From: Anaerocolumna xylanovorans DSM 12503
GTDB taxonomy: Bacteria; Bacillota; Clostridia; Lachnospirales; Lachnospiraceae
Direction of reading: 5' to 3'
Assembly (NCBI RefSeq): GCF_900143645.1
Contig: NZ_FRFD01000003.1
Coordinates: forward strand, 620,001-684,000
Length of the DNA stretch: 64,000 bases
Shown: in pieces, positions 7,782 to 16,711 of the stretch
How the letters are laid out: every line of letters begins with the position of its first letter
How positions within the stretch are numbered: position 1 is the first letter of the stretch
Notes under the pieces: model-generated
Seen by the model: only the letters and a program-made list of their open reading frames with translations
The model's database searches: none
Told to the model about the DNA's origin: nothing
Translations under genes and position numbers: made by a program

Positions 7782-9887
7782 ATGGCTCTATTTTACGGTG
7801 TTTTGCTGATGTTAGGAGCAATACTGCTATCGAATCTTATTAACCGCTTTGTTCCTTCCTTTTCTATTCCGATTATTCAGATTTTATTGGGAATAGTTCT
7901 ATCACTTTTGCCTTCTATGTATCATTTTAAGTTTGACACAGAGTTGTTTTTGATACTTTTTCTTGCCCCTCTGCTGTTCCATGACGGAATGCAGGCAGAT
8001 AAGAAGTCGCTCTGGGATTTAAAAAAGCCCATTATTATGCTGGCCTTGGGACTTGTATTTTTTACGGTAGCCGTTGTGGGTATCATAATACATAATATGA
8101 TTCCATCCATTCCTCTGGCGGCAGCCTTTGCATTAGCAGCAGCACTGGCCCCCACGGATGCGGTAGCTGTCAGTTCTTTGGGAAAGCGAATCAAAATACC
8201 GGAAGGAATTAAGAATCTGCTGGAAGGGGAAGCTTTAATCAATGATGCTTCCGGTATCGTAAGCTTCCAATTTGCCGTTGCAGCTATGGTTACCGGCACT
8301 TTTTCTCTGTTACATGCAGGAATCCAGTTTCTTTATGTTGCTTTAGGCGGAGTAATTATCGGAGTTCTTATGACGGGACTTAAGTACCTCCTTGTAAAGT
8401 GGGTCCGGTCACTTGGTATGGAAAATATTACTTTTCATTTATTAATAGGTCTCCTTACACCCTTTCTGATATATATGGCAGCAGAGGAGTGCAGAGTCAG
8501 CGGAATATTAGCCGTTGTAATATCCGGTGTTATCCATTCCTTTGAGGGGAGAAAAATAAACCCTGAAACAGCCACCCTTAATATTGCCTCAAAAAGTGTA
8601 TGGTCCACGCTGGCTTTTGCTCTAAACGGACTGGTTTTCCTGATTCTTGGCATGCAGCTGCCGCAGATTATAAGTGTAATTTGGAGTGATGTAAGCATCA
8701 GCAATCTGGAGACTATTGGGTTCATTTTAGCAATTACTGCAGCAATGATGTTAATCCGCTTTCTTTGGTCCTTCTTTACCATAGGAGATATTACGGAAAA
8801 TAATTTGGTAGAAAAGGGATTTGGGAGAAATAGTAAGAAGAATAGATTGCAGGAAAAAAACTCATCTGCAATTGAAATAACAGAAAGAGGGAAGTTAAGT
8901 AGAATCAGGACAAATCTGGTTATAAGTATGTCAGGAGTCAGAGGAAGTGTTACCTTAGCCTCAATTCTGTCATTGCCTTTTATACTAAGTAACGGAAAAG
9001 CATTCCCCGAAAGAGACCTTATCATATTTATTGCTGCCGGTGTGATTTTATGCTCGCTGCTTATCGCGAATTTCCTCCTGCCCCTTTTATTAAAGAAGGA
9101 TGGCATAGAAGAAGCAAGTATGGAGGAAAGAGAGGCCTGCCTTGAAATTATTGAAAATGTAATCAGGCAGATGAGTGAATTGATAACGGATGAAAACAAA
9201 TTCCAGATAGGAAAGGTCATAAGGAATCTGATGTTAAGATCAGAGGAACTTCGGGACAAGAATTATAAGAAATCCAGCCAGAAAGAAGAGAGAAACTTAA
9301 GAAATGAAGTTCTGGCCTGGGAAGAGGATTATACCAATTTGCTGTTGAAAAATAATGAAATCGAAGAAGCTGCTGCTCGCCATTATCTGGATTTTCTTAG
9401 TAAAGTCATCAGAAAAAATGACAGGAAGGAATATTACTCCTATTCCCATATAGGTAGAGTAATAAGAAATATGAAACATATAAAAAAGCGCGGGTTTATA
9501 CCAGGTAATCCTGCCGTCCACAGAGTACAGATGGAAACACTAAAACACTTAAATAATGAATATGTATTAAAGCGGCTGCAGGAACGAAAGAACAGTGAGG
9601 ATACTTTGGCTGTTAACAAGCTGATATCAGAATATGAACGGCTGGAAGCTTTATTAACAAGCAGGACATATCTTGCCGGTAACAGACAAGGGCAGGGAAA
9701 TCAGGGTATTCCCCCCGCGGAGAGAATAGATGACAAGGAGGACTTAGTGTCTTTAAGCTTTCAGATGGAGAGAGATGGAATACAGGCCATGTATGAGCAA
9801 GGCAGAATATCCTGGGAAACTGCCCGGAAAATGCGCAGTGACATAGCCTTAATGGAACTGCAGTTACGGCAGACCAGTGTTTCATAA
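7782..9887 (+). CDS. CPA1-family Na+(K+)/H+ antiporter (NhaP/YjbQ-like)
   Basis: Membrane cation/proton exchanger for pH and Na+ homeostasis. The 701-residue protein has about 12 transmembrane helices in the first 430 residues. Ion-site motifs include FLAPLLFHDGMQ, AALAPTDAVAV and EGEALINDASGIVSF (the ND pair of electroneutral CPA1 exchangers), plus a conserved Arg in SMSGVRGSVTLA. The C-terminal 270 residues are hydrophilic, charged and helical, probably a cytoplasmic regulatory domain; no TrkA/RCK motif was recognised. Residues about 350-370 hold a Lys/Asn-rich loop. The RBS AAAGGATG precedes ATG 7782. It has its own promoter. Confidence 0.88.
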   Translation: MALFYGVLLMLGAILLSNLINRFVPSFSIPIIQILLGIVLSLLPSMYHFKFDTELFLILFLAPLLFHDGMQADKKSLWDLKKPIIMLALGLVFFTVAVVGIIIHNMIPSIPLAAAFALAAALAPTDAVAVSSLGKRIKIPEGIKNLLEGEALINDASGIVSFQFAVAAMVTGTFSLLHAGIQFLYVALGGVIIGVLMTGLKYLLVKWVRSLGMENITFHLLIGLLTPFLIYMAAEECRVSGILAVVISGVIHSFEGRKINPETATLNIASKSVWSTLAFALNGLVFLILGMQLPQIISVIWSDVSISNLETIGFILAITAAMMLIRFLWSFFTIGDITENNLVEKGFGRNSKKNRLQEKNSSAIEITERGKLSRIRTNLVISMSGVRGSVTLASILSLPFILSNGKAFPERDLIIFIAAGVILCSLLIANFLLPLLLKKDGIEEASMEEREACLEIIENVIRQMSELITDENKFQIGKVIRNLMLRSEELRDKNYKKSSQKEERNLRNEVLAWEEDYTNLLLKNNEIEEAAARHYLDFLSKVIRKNDRKEYYSYSHIGRVIRNMKHIKKRGFIPGNPAVHRVQMETLKHLNNEYVLKRLQERKNSEDTLAVNKLISEYERLEALLTSRTYLAGNRQGQGNQGIPPAERIDDKEDLVSLSFQMERDGIQAMYEQGRISWETARKMRSDIALMELQLRQTSVS

Positions 9888-9959
9888 AGTAGAAGGTTCA
9901 ATTCTAAGGATTGACAAAGGGAAAGGACAGGGATTAAAGTATATCTGGGAGGTAAAGGC

Positions 9960-11219
9960 ATGAAATTTAAAAATGTATTAAATACCAAGGGGCATCATCC
10001 GTCTTTTGGATTAAGGGAAATGTTAGGGTATATCGGTCCGGGGCTTTTGGTTACCGTAGGCTTTATTGATCCCGGTAATTGGGCGTCCAATATCGCAGCA
10101 GGATCTGAATACGGATATAAACTGCTCTGGATGGTTACTCTTTCTACCATAATGCTGATTCTGCTCCAGCATAATGTTGCGCATCTTGGGATTGTAACTG
10201 GAGATTGCCTTTCAGAAGCAGCTAACAAACACTTAAAACCCTGGCTGTCAAAGACTGTTCTTTCCACCGGGCTGGTAGCTGCTGTCTCTACTGCAATGGC
10301 AGAGATATTAGGAGGAGCTATTGCACTCAATCTGCTCTTTAAGATGCCGATAAAAGCAGGCTCCGTTATAATATTTGCGGTTATTGTCTTTTTGCTGTTT
10401 ACGAATACCTATAAGAGGCTGGAAAAAGTAATCATAGGGTTCGTTTCCATCATTGGCATATCCTTTCTTTATGAGCTTAGCGTAGTACATATCAGCTGGC
10501 ACGAGGCTGTAAGAGGCTGGACCACTGTTCAATTTCCGGCCGGGTCCCTGCCGATTGTCATGGCAGTTTTGGGAGCTGTTGTTATGCCGCATAACTTATT
10601 CCTTCATTCAGAAGTTATACAGAGCAGGCAATGGAATCTGGAGGACGATTCTGTTATTAAAAAACAATTGAAATATGAGTTTTTAGATACCCTGCTTTCT
10701 ATGATTATAGGCTGGGCTATTAATAGTGCAATGATTATACTTGCCGCAACCACATTTTTTACTCAGCATATTAAGGTAGTAGAATTAGGGCAGGCACAGC
10801 AAATGCTTGTTCCGATAGTAGGCAGTCTTGCGGCGGTTATCTTTGGAATTGCATTACTGTTTTCCGGTATTTCTTCTACTATGACAGCAGGAATGGCGGC
10901 AGGAACAATCTTTGCGGGAATGTTTGGAGAGCCTTATGATATCAAGGACAGGCATACGAAGGTTGGAGTTGTCGGAATCCTTACGATAGCTACCCTGATA
11001 ATATTCTTCATACAGGATCCTTTTCAGGGATTGGTCTACAGTCAGATGCTGCTTAGTATTCAGCTTCCCATAACGGTATTCTTACAGATTTACCTGACAT
11101 CCTCTAAAAAGGTCATGGGGAAATATAAGAACAGCTTATTTCATAACATCATCCTGTGGGCTATTGCAATAATACTGACGGTATTAAACCTGATGCTTTT
11201 TACAAGTTATCTTATCTAA
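9960..11219 (+). CDS. Nramp-family divalent metal (Mn2+/Fe2+) transporter
   Basis: Proton-coupled import of Mn2+ or related divalent metals. The 419-residue protein has about 11 membrane helices. It has the TM1 metal-site motif GFIDPGNWASNIAAGS and the TM6 motif AVVMPHNLFLHS, both canonical for MntH/Nramp, so the metal-binding Asp, Asn and Met are present. This argues against the Mg-selective NrMT subgroup. GGGAGGT lies 8 nt before ATG 9960. It follows the antiporter by 72 nt without a terminator, so it may be co-transcribed. No MntR site or yybP Mn-riboswitch was seen in the short gap. Confidence 0.88.
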   Translation: MKFKNVLNTKGHHPSFGLREMLGYIGPGLLVTVGFIDPGNWASNIAAGSEYGYKLLWMVTLSTIMLILLQHNVAHLGIVTGDCLSEAANKHLKPWLSKTVLSTGLVAAVSTAMAEILGGAIALNLLFKMPIKAGSVIIFAVIVFLLFTNTYKRLEKVIIGFVSIIGISFLYELSVVHISWHEAVRGWTTVQFPAGSLPIVMAVLGAVVMPHNLFLHSEVIQSRQWNLEDDSVIKKQLKYEFLDTLLSMIIGWAINSAMIILAATTFFTQHIKVVELGQAQQMLVPIVGSLAAVIFGIALLFSGISSTMTAGMAAGTIFAGMFGEPYDIKDRHTKVGVVGILTIATLIIFFIQDPFQGLVYSQMLLSIQLPITVFLQIYLTSSKKVMGKYKNSLFHNIILWAIAIILTVLNLMLFTSYLI

Positions 11220-11247
11220 GAAAGCATGTATTGTGCGGAGACTAAAA

Positions 11248-11296
11248 AGAACAGCTCCATGTCTTACAATTACCAAAGGACATGGGGCTGTTTTTA
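11248..11296. terminator. Bidirectional terminator between convergent genes
   Basis: AACAGCTCCATGTC pairs with GACATGGGGCTGTT, T-tract on the plus side and A-tract on the other. Confidence 0.75.
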
Positions 11297-11299
11297 GGT

Positions 11300-12775
11300 T
11301 TACGATTGCTGTTCAGAGGATAATTTTATGCCGTTTTTGGATAATTCTCTGATCTTTTCTGATAATTTTTGAATCAATCCAATCAGTTCGGAAGAAAGGT
11401 TCTGTGCATCCCTTAAGATATGTAAAGCCTTATCCCTGTCCTTCTTTTTGATAGCTTCTATCATCTGGTCACCCTTTAAATGGAATTCCTTATGCAGCTT
11501 ACCAATCGTTTCCCAGTCATTAATAACGGAAGAATGATTAAGGCTTAAGGTATTATAATAATGTCCGAAGGTACATTTACCGGGATTGGTCTGAATCGGC
11601 AGCAAGGTCATGGTATCTACCATTGACTGAAGCTTAATCGTCCAGTCCTTATGGGCTGTTATTGCCTTTTCCAGGATGGTACATATGTCGTCGTTTGTTA
11701 TGGAATGGCTTGTGCCCTTTAACCCTTTGTATAAATTGCCGGCAAGGCCAGACAGTTTATCATCGATGGCTGAAATACTCTTAGCGTAACTAACGCTTTC
11801 AGCAGCATCTTTTTGGATGCTTAGAGTCATGGAATTCAGTTTTTGTGCATCTTCACTGGAGGCTTCCATGGCACGGTTTATTTCAACAGCGGCAACTTTA
11901 ACTCCCTGCATGGAACCATTGATGGATTCTACCGTATTTATAACACCTTCCAGCATATTGATATTTTCACCCATTGTATCTGATACCAGATCAATTTTTT
12001 CACTCATTTGTCCGGTAGAGGTTAAAGCACGGTTAAGGCTGCCCTTACTTTCATTGGCAGCGGATTGGATGTTTTCTACAAATACTCTCATGTCATCAAG
12101 ATTGTGCTTGGTGTCATCCGCCAATTTCCTTACTTCTTCGGCCACTACGGAAAATCCTTTACCATGTTCACCTGCTCTGGCTGCTTCGATAGCTGCATTT
12201 AAAGCAAGTAAATTTGTCTGATTTGCTATTGTCTGGACACTATCCACGATTTTCCCGACTTCACTTGCAAGCTGCAGCAACTGGTCGATTTTTCCGGCCA
12301 TATTCTGCGTATCGGTTACAACATTTTCTTTTAAACCGCTTACCTGAACAAGCAGATCCTTGCTTTCTTTGTTGCGGGAAGCCAATGACTTGGAATCTTC
12401 TGATAATTGCTGTAGGGTATCAGCTGTATTATCAATGGTTTCGGAAACGGAATTCATAGTTGCTGTGGTTTCTTCTACAATTGCAAGATTTGATTCGCTT
12501 AAACTTGCCAGTTCTAAGGAAAATTCGCTTAATTGATTGGATATGTAGGTCATGCCGACATCAAAAGTACTTATAGAAGAAGCCAGATCCATTATATCCT
12601 TTACTGCGTCTGACATTTTATGTTCATTGTCAAATAGCTTATTAAAATGATTGAGAGCTTTCTGGTGAATTGGATGGTTACTTTGAGGGGATTCAAGGTT
12701 TGCACCGGACATCATACTTTCTACATAATGAAGAATGTCCCCCATCTCTGAACAGGATTTTTTTAGCGTTGGCAT
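11300..12775 (-). CDS. Soluble methyl-accepting chemotaxis protein with CZB zinc domain
   Basis: 491-residue cytoplasmic chemoreceptor with no membrane helix. A long coiled-coil contains the MCP hairpin tip (TIANQTNLLALNAAIEAARAGE, AVVAEEVRKLA-type segment) that binds CheA/CheW. The C-terminal about 130 residues form a chemoreceptor zinc-binding (CZB) domain with the CTFGHYYN motif and spaced His (AHKDW, HKEFH), known in other bacteria to sense zinc or hypochlorous acid. ATG 12775 is chosen for the AAGGAAAG site; the longer frame upstream is AT-rich promoter sequence. No chemotaxis operon is in the window. Confidence 0.88.
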   Translation of the reverse strand: MPTLKKSCSEMGDILHYVESMMSGANLESPQSNHPIHQKALNHFNKLFDNEHKMSDAVKDIMDLASSISTFDVGMTYISNQLSEFSLELASLSESNLAIVEETTATMNSVSETIDNTADTLQQLSEDSKSLASRNKESKDLLVQVSGLKENVVTDTQNMAGKIDQLLQLASEVGKIVDSVQTIANQTNLLALNAAIEAARAGEHGKGFSVVAEEVRKLADDTKHNLDDMRVFVENIQSAANESKGSLNRALTSTGQMSEKIDLVSDTMGENINMLEGVINTVESINGSMQGVKVAAVEINRAMEASSEDAQKLNSMTLSIQKDAAESVSYAKSISAIDDKLSGLAGNLYKGLKGTSHSITNDDICTILEKAITAHKDWTIKLQSMVDTMTLLPIQTNPGKCTFGHYYNTLSLNHSSVINDWETIGKLHKEFHLKGDQMIEAIKKKDRDKALHILRDAQNLSSELIGLIQKLSEKIRELSKNGIKLSSEQQS

Positions 12776-12879
12776 AGTATCTTTCCTTTCTTTTTGTATG
12801 GAGCTTAAGATTATTATAGTCTGCTGGATTGACTTGTGCAACGGATATTTTAGTACAAGCCGGTTATTGAAATAATACA

Positions 12880-12907
12880 TTGTAATAGACTTTCAAAAGG
12901 ATATAAT
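12880..12907 (+). promoter_or_regulatory. Promoter of the beta-lactamase-fold gene
   Basis: TTGTAA, 16-nt spacer, TATAAT, about 40 nt before the start codon (positions approximate by a few nt). Confidence 0.45.
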
Positions 12908-12946
12908 AGAAGTATATACACTTTAAGAGAAGAGAGGACAATAGGC

Positions 12947-14128
12947 ATGCTGAATAATCCGGAAACTTCAAACATCAAAAAAGCAATCCGTACTGCCATT
13001 GAAAAGAATGAAATTCCAGGTGCTAATCTGCTGATTTTTAAGAATGGAAAGGAAGTATTCTATCATGAGGATGGGTTGGCTTCCAGAGAGGAACAGCTCC
13101 CGATTAGGAGGGATACTATTTTTAGACTGTTTTCCATGACGAAACCAATCACGGCAGCTGCTGCAATGATTTTAACGGAGAGAGGGAAAATAGATCTGTA
13201 CGAGCCGGTAGGAAGATACCTGGAGGGATTTCGGAACCAGCTGGTAGAGGAGAATGGAACCCTTGTTCCGGCAAACAGGGAAATGCGTATAAAGGACTTA
13301 TTAAATATGACTTCCGGACTTCTTTACGGCGGAGAGGGTAAAGCAGGTAAGGCAGCGGAAGCAGTATATCGTGAGATAGATGAAAAACTGTTAACAGAAA
13401 ATGCACTAAATACCATTGAAATCGCAAACAGGCTTGGAAAGTGTCCGCTGGCTTTCCATCCGGGAGATTTTTGGGCCTATGGCACCAGTGCGGATGTACT
13501 TGCGGCGGTGATTGAAGCGGTAAGCGGGATGAAGTACGGTGAATTCCTGAAAAAAGAAATCTTTGAACCTTTGGGAATGAAAGATACCGGCTTTTACGTA
13601 CCGGCAGAAAAGAAAGGGCGCCTGGCAAATACTTATGGGGCAGACGATGAGAAGGGATTAACCTTGTATACAGGCAATAACCTTGGAGTTATTCAAAACA
13701 TGGACAGGGAGCCTGCTTATGAGGCCGGAGGTGCAGGACTGGTATCCACTATTGATGATTATGCCAGATTTTCCTTAATGCTTATGAATGGCGGGAGTTT
13801 AGAGGGAGTTTCCATATTGCACCCAAGAACAGTTGCCTATATGACATCGAAGTCGTTAACTGCAGAGCAGTACAAAGGAATGGAGCCCTGGCTTGAATTG
13901 GAAGGCCACAGCTATGGCAGTCTGATGCGGGTTATGACAGACACCACAAAAGCCGGAACGATAGGAAGTCCTTTGGAATATGGCTGGGATGGCTGGCTTG
14001 GCTGTTACTTTGCTAATTGCCCCGTGGATAATCTGAATTTCCTCTTTATGACCCAGAAGACAGATGCCGGAACCATGGAAATTACCAGGAAGTTACGGAA
14101 TATTATTATCAGCAGTTGCAGTGAATAA
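12947..14128 (+). CDS. Serine hydrolase of the beta-lactamase (class C/EstB) fold
   Basis: 393-residue cytoplasmic-looking enzyme (no signal peptide). It has the nucleophile motif SMTK in FRLFSMTKPITAAAAM (about residue 64), the second motif Tyr in WAYGTSADVLAAVIEAVSG, and a late Gly-rich AGGAGLVSTIDDYARF segment. This family includes class C beta-lactamases, carboxylesterases and D-aminopeptidases. Lack of a signal peptide makes secreted beta-lactamase activity unlikely, and esterase or peptidase is the safer call. It lies 46 nt upstream of topB. Confidence 0.8.
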   Translation: MLNNPETSNIKKAIRTAIEKNEIPGANLLIFKNGKEVFYHEDGLASREEQLPIRRDTIFRLFSMTKPITAAAAMILTERGKIDLYEPVGRYLEGFRNQLVEENGTLVPANREMRIKDLLNMTSGLLYGGEGKAGKAAEAVYREIDEKLLTENALNTIEIANRLGKCPLAFHPGDFWAYGTSADVLAAVIEAVSGMKYGEFLKKEIFEPLGMKDTGFYVPAEKKGRLANTYGADDEKGLTLYTGNNLGVIQNMDREPAYEAGGAGLVSTIDDYARFSLMLMNGGSLEGVSILHPRTVAYMTSKSLTAEQYKGMEPWLELEGHSYGSLMRVMTDTTKAGTIGSPLEYGWDGWLGCYFANCPVDNLNFLFMTQKTDAGTMEITRKLRNIIISSCSE

Positions 14129-14174
14129 CGGAATGAGGTATTCTGAATACAGAGATTAGAAAAAGGAGTTATAC

Positions 14175-16340
14175 ATGAAATCATTAGTAATTGCAGAAAA
14201 ACCCTCTGTGGGTAGAGATATAGCAAGAGTGTTAAGATGTTCGAGGAATTTAAACGGTGCCTTGGAGGGAGATAATTATGTTGTTACCTGGGGTTTGGGA
14301 CATTTGGTAACCCTGGCTGATCCGGAGGAGTACGACGCCAAATACAAAGAATGGAAAATGGAGCATCTGCCCATGCTGCCCCAGAAATTTGAACTGGTGG
14401 TTATTAAGCAGACCGGCAAGCAATATCAAGTGGTGAAGACACAGCTGCACCGTGGGGATGTGTCGGAAGTTATTATTGCTACGGATGCCGGCAGGGAAGG
14501 GGAGCTGGTGGCAAGATGGATCCTTGAGAAGGCAGGCAATAAAAAGCCGGTTAAGAGATTATGGATATCCTCTGTGACAGATAAAGCAATCAGGGAAGGC
14601 TTTACCCATCTAAAAGCCGGAAAAGAATATGAAAACCTCTATCAGGCAGCTGCCACCAGAGCGGAATCAGACTGGATCGTAGGCATGAATGCCACCAGAG
14701 CCCTGACCTGTAAATATAATGCAAGCCTTTCCTGCGGGCGTGTTCAGACGCCTACTTTGGCAATGATAGCAAAAAGAGAAGAGGATATTAAAAAATTCAT
14801 CCCGGTTCCCTATTATGGATTAATCGGTAAAGTAAATGGCATGACCCTTACCTGGCGGGATGCTAAAACCCAGAGCAGCACCTCCTATGATAAGAACCGG
14901 ACAGAAGAATTGCTGAAGAAGCTCCAGGGGAAGGAAGGGGTAGTAAAAGAGGTAGGTACCGTTTTGAAAAAATCCTACTCGCCGGGGTTATATGATTTAA
15001 CAGAGCTCCAAAGAGAAGCTAACACCCGTTATGATTTTTCTGCAAAAGAAACCTTAAATATCATGCAGCGTTTATATGAAAATCACAAGGTATTAACCTA
15101 TCCCCGTACAGATTCCAGATATCTTACGACGGATATTGTGGGGACTATAAAGGAACGGCTGGAAGCAATCAGTACCGGACCTTATAAGAAGCTTGCTGCC
15201 ATGTTAACGAGAAAACCCATTGTAACAAACTCTTCCTTTATAGATAACCAGAAAGTCAGCGATCATCATGCCATTATACCCACAGAGCAATATGTCAACC
15301 TGGAGAATATGAGCTCCGATGAGAGAAAGATTTATGATATGGTAGTCAGGCGTTTTCTGGCAGTTTTGTACCCTCCCTATGAATATGAGGAAGCCACTGT
15401 GAAAGTACTGGTGGAAGGCGAAGAATTTACGGCAAAGGGAAAGATTACGAAAGTTCTTGGGTATAAAGAGGTTTATGAAAATTCTTCGGAAGAGAATGAA
15501 AGCCTGCCAAAGCTTTCTAAAAACGAAATTTTAAAGCCGGTCATATTTGAAAAAACAGAGGGAAAAACAAAGCCCCCGGCTCCCTTTACCGAAGCTACAC
15601 TCCTTTCGGCCATGGAAAATCCCGTTAACTTTCTGGAGCAGAAGGACAAAGAGTTTATTAAGACATTGGGTGAAACCGGGGGACTTGGGACGGTTGCAAC
15701 CCGTGCTGATATTATAGAGAAACTGTTTAATTCTTTTCTTATGGAGAAAAGGGGAAAAGATATCTTTATCACTTCCAAAGGAAAACAGCTTCTTAAGTTA
15801 GTGCCGGAAGATTTGAAGAAACCGGAACTTACAGCTTCTTTGGAAATGAAGCTTGCGAGAGTAGCCAAGGGAAGTCTAAAGAAACAGGAACTGATGAATG
15901 AAATGACCGCCTATACCAGAGAGATAGTAGAAGAGATAAAGAAAAATGAAGGCAATTTCAAGCATGATAACCTGACGAATAAGAAATGCCCGGTCTGCGG
16001 TAAGAATATGCTTTCAGTTAACGGTAAGAACAGTAAAATGCTGGTATGCCAGGACCGTGAATGCGGACACCGGGAAACCATAGCCAGAACCAGCAATGCC
16101 CGATGCCCGGTCTGCCATAAGAAAATGGAACTGGCAGGGCAGGGAGAAAACCAGACATTTACCTGTTCCTGCGGCCACAAAGAAAAACTGGCGGCTTTTC
16201 AGGAAAGGCGCAAAAAAGAAGGAGCAGGCGTCAGCAAAAAGGATGTAGCAAAATACATGAACCAGATAGAGAAAGAAGAACAGGCACCTCTCAATACAGC
16301 ATTTGCAGACGCTTTTGCTAAAATCAAGTTGGATAAGTAA
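14175..16340 (+). CDS. topB: DNA topoisomerase III
   Basis: Type IA topoisomerase that relaxes and decatenates DNA through a 5'-phosphotyrosine. The 721-residue protein has an N-terminal TOPRIM domain (MKSLVIAEKPSVGRDIARVL, then ATDAGREGELVAR with acidic metal ligands). The active-site Tyr is in LTYPRTDSRYL at about residue 309. A C-terminal pair of zinc-ribbon motifs follows (CPVCGKNM...CQDRECGH and CPVCHKKM...CSCGH). AAAAGGAG precedes ATG 14175. Firmicute TopB proteins are chromosomal or carried on integrative elements; no other conjugation genes are nearby, so a chromosomal copy is favoured. Confidence 0.93.
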   Translation: MKSLVIAEKPSVGRDIARVLRCSRNLNGALEGDNYVVTWGLGHLVTLADPEEYDAKYKEWKMEHLPMLPQKFELVVIKQTGKQYQVVKTQLHRGDVSEVIIATDAGREGELVARWILEKAGNKKPVKRLWISSVTDKAIREGFTHLKAGKEYENLYQAAATRAESDWIVGMNATRALTCKYNASLSCGRVQTPTLAMIAKREEDIKKFIPVPYYGLIGKVNGMTLTWRDAKTQSSTSYDKNRTEELLKKLQGKEGVVKEVGTVLKKSYSPGLYDLTELQREANTRYDFSAKETLNIMQRLYENHKVLTYPRTDSRYLTTDIVGTIKERLEAISTGPYKKLAAMLTRKPIVTNSSFIDNQKVSDHHAIIPTEQYVNLENMSSDERKIYDMVVRRFLAVLYPPYEYEEATVKVLVEGEEFTAKGKITKVLGYKEVYENSSEENESLPKLSKNEILKPVIFEKTEGKTKPPAPFTEATLLSAMENPVNFLEQKDKEFIKTLGETGGLGTVATRADIIEKLFNSFLMEKRGKDIFITSKGKQLLKLVPEDLKKPELTASLEMKLARVAKGSLKKQELMNEMTAYTREIVEEIKKNEGNFKHDNLTNKKCPVCGKNMLSVNGKNSKMLVCQDRECGHRETIARTSNARCPVCHKKMELAGQGENQTFTCSCGHKEKLAAFQERRKKEGAGVSKKDVAKYMNQIEKEEQAPLNTAFADAFAKIKLDK

Positions 16341-16394
16341 AAGTTTCGGACTGATGTAACGGGAGCAGATGCTGTTATAAATTTTTTATTTTAG

Positions 16395-16428
16395 TTGACA
16401 TTTGTATTCAAATATTGTATTTTATAAT
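16395..16428 (+). promoter_or_regulatory. Promoter region of the tet-like gene
   Basis: TTGACA (16395) and TATAAT (16423-16428) are 22 nt apart, too long for a standard promoter. TTGTAT (16402) with a 15-nt spacer is an alternative -35. A promoter here fits the leader peptide and attenuator downstream. Confidence 0.45.
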
Positions 16429-16455
16429 GGTAAATAAAGTTAAGGAGGCTGAAAT

Positions 16456-16527
16456 ATGCGCAAGCTTAATAGTACAGAGAACAGAATAGTGAAGATGCAA
16501 TCAGCCGACCTTGGCATTCCTGTATAA
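16456..16527 (+). CDS. Leader peptide upstream of the ribosomal protection gene
   Basis: A 23-codon open frame beginning MRKLNSTENRIVK and ending ADLGIPV, with a strong TTAAGGAGG 8 nt before its ATG. It is followed by a small hairpin (ATCTATT...AATAGAT, enclosing TCCTAAGGA) and then a strong terminator (16581-16606). This order is typical of ribosome-stalling attenuators of ribosome-targeting antibiotic resistance genes. The function is inferred; the peptide sequence itself is not recognised. Confidence 0.6.
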   Translation: MRKLNSTENRIVKMQSADLGIPV

Positions 16528-16580
16528 TCTATTATTTTTATCCTAAGGATGAATCAATAGATCTATAATAGTAAACTATG

Positions 16581-16606
16581 ACCACAGTCGATGACTGTGG
16601 TTTTTT
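16581..16606 (+). terminator. Attenuator-like terminator in the tet leader
   Basis: ACCACAGTC-GAT-GACTGTGGT is a 9-bp perfect stem followed by six T. It lies between the leader peptide and the tet-like gene. The 16607-16700 stretch after it contains no gene. Confidence 0.8.
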
Positions 16607-16711
16607 GCGTACAAATTTAAACAGGATTCCCCACGTCAGGCGACCCGCCCGTTCTCATAAGGGAAGCTGCTGATTACCTAAATCAATGATAGGAAAGAAT
16701 AGGTGATCATA

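Noticed and set aside
12947..14128. A secreted class C beta-lactamase
   Set aside because: No signal peptide and the wider family includes esterases and peptidases; only the fold is supported.
16395..16428. A standard promoter TTGACA...TATAAT before the tet leader
   Set aside because: The 22-nt spacer is outside the normal 16-18 range; kept only as a low-confidence region.
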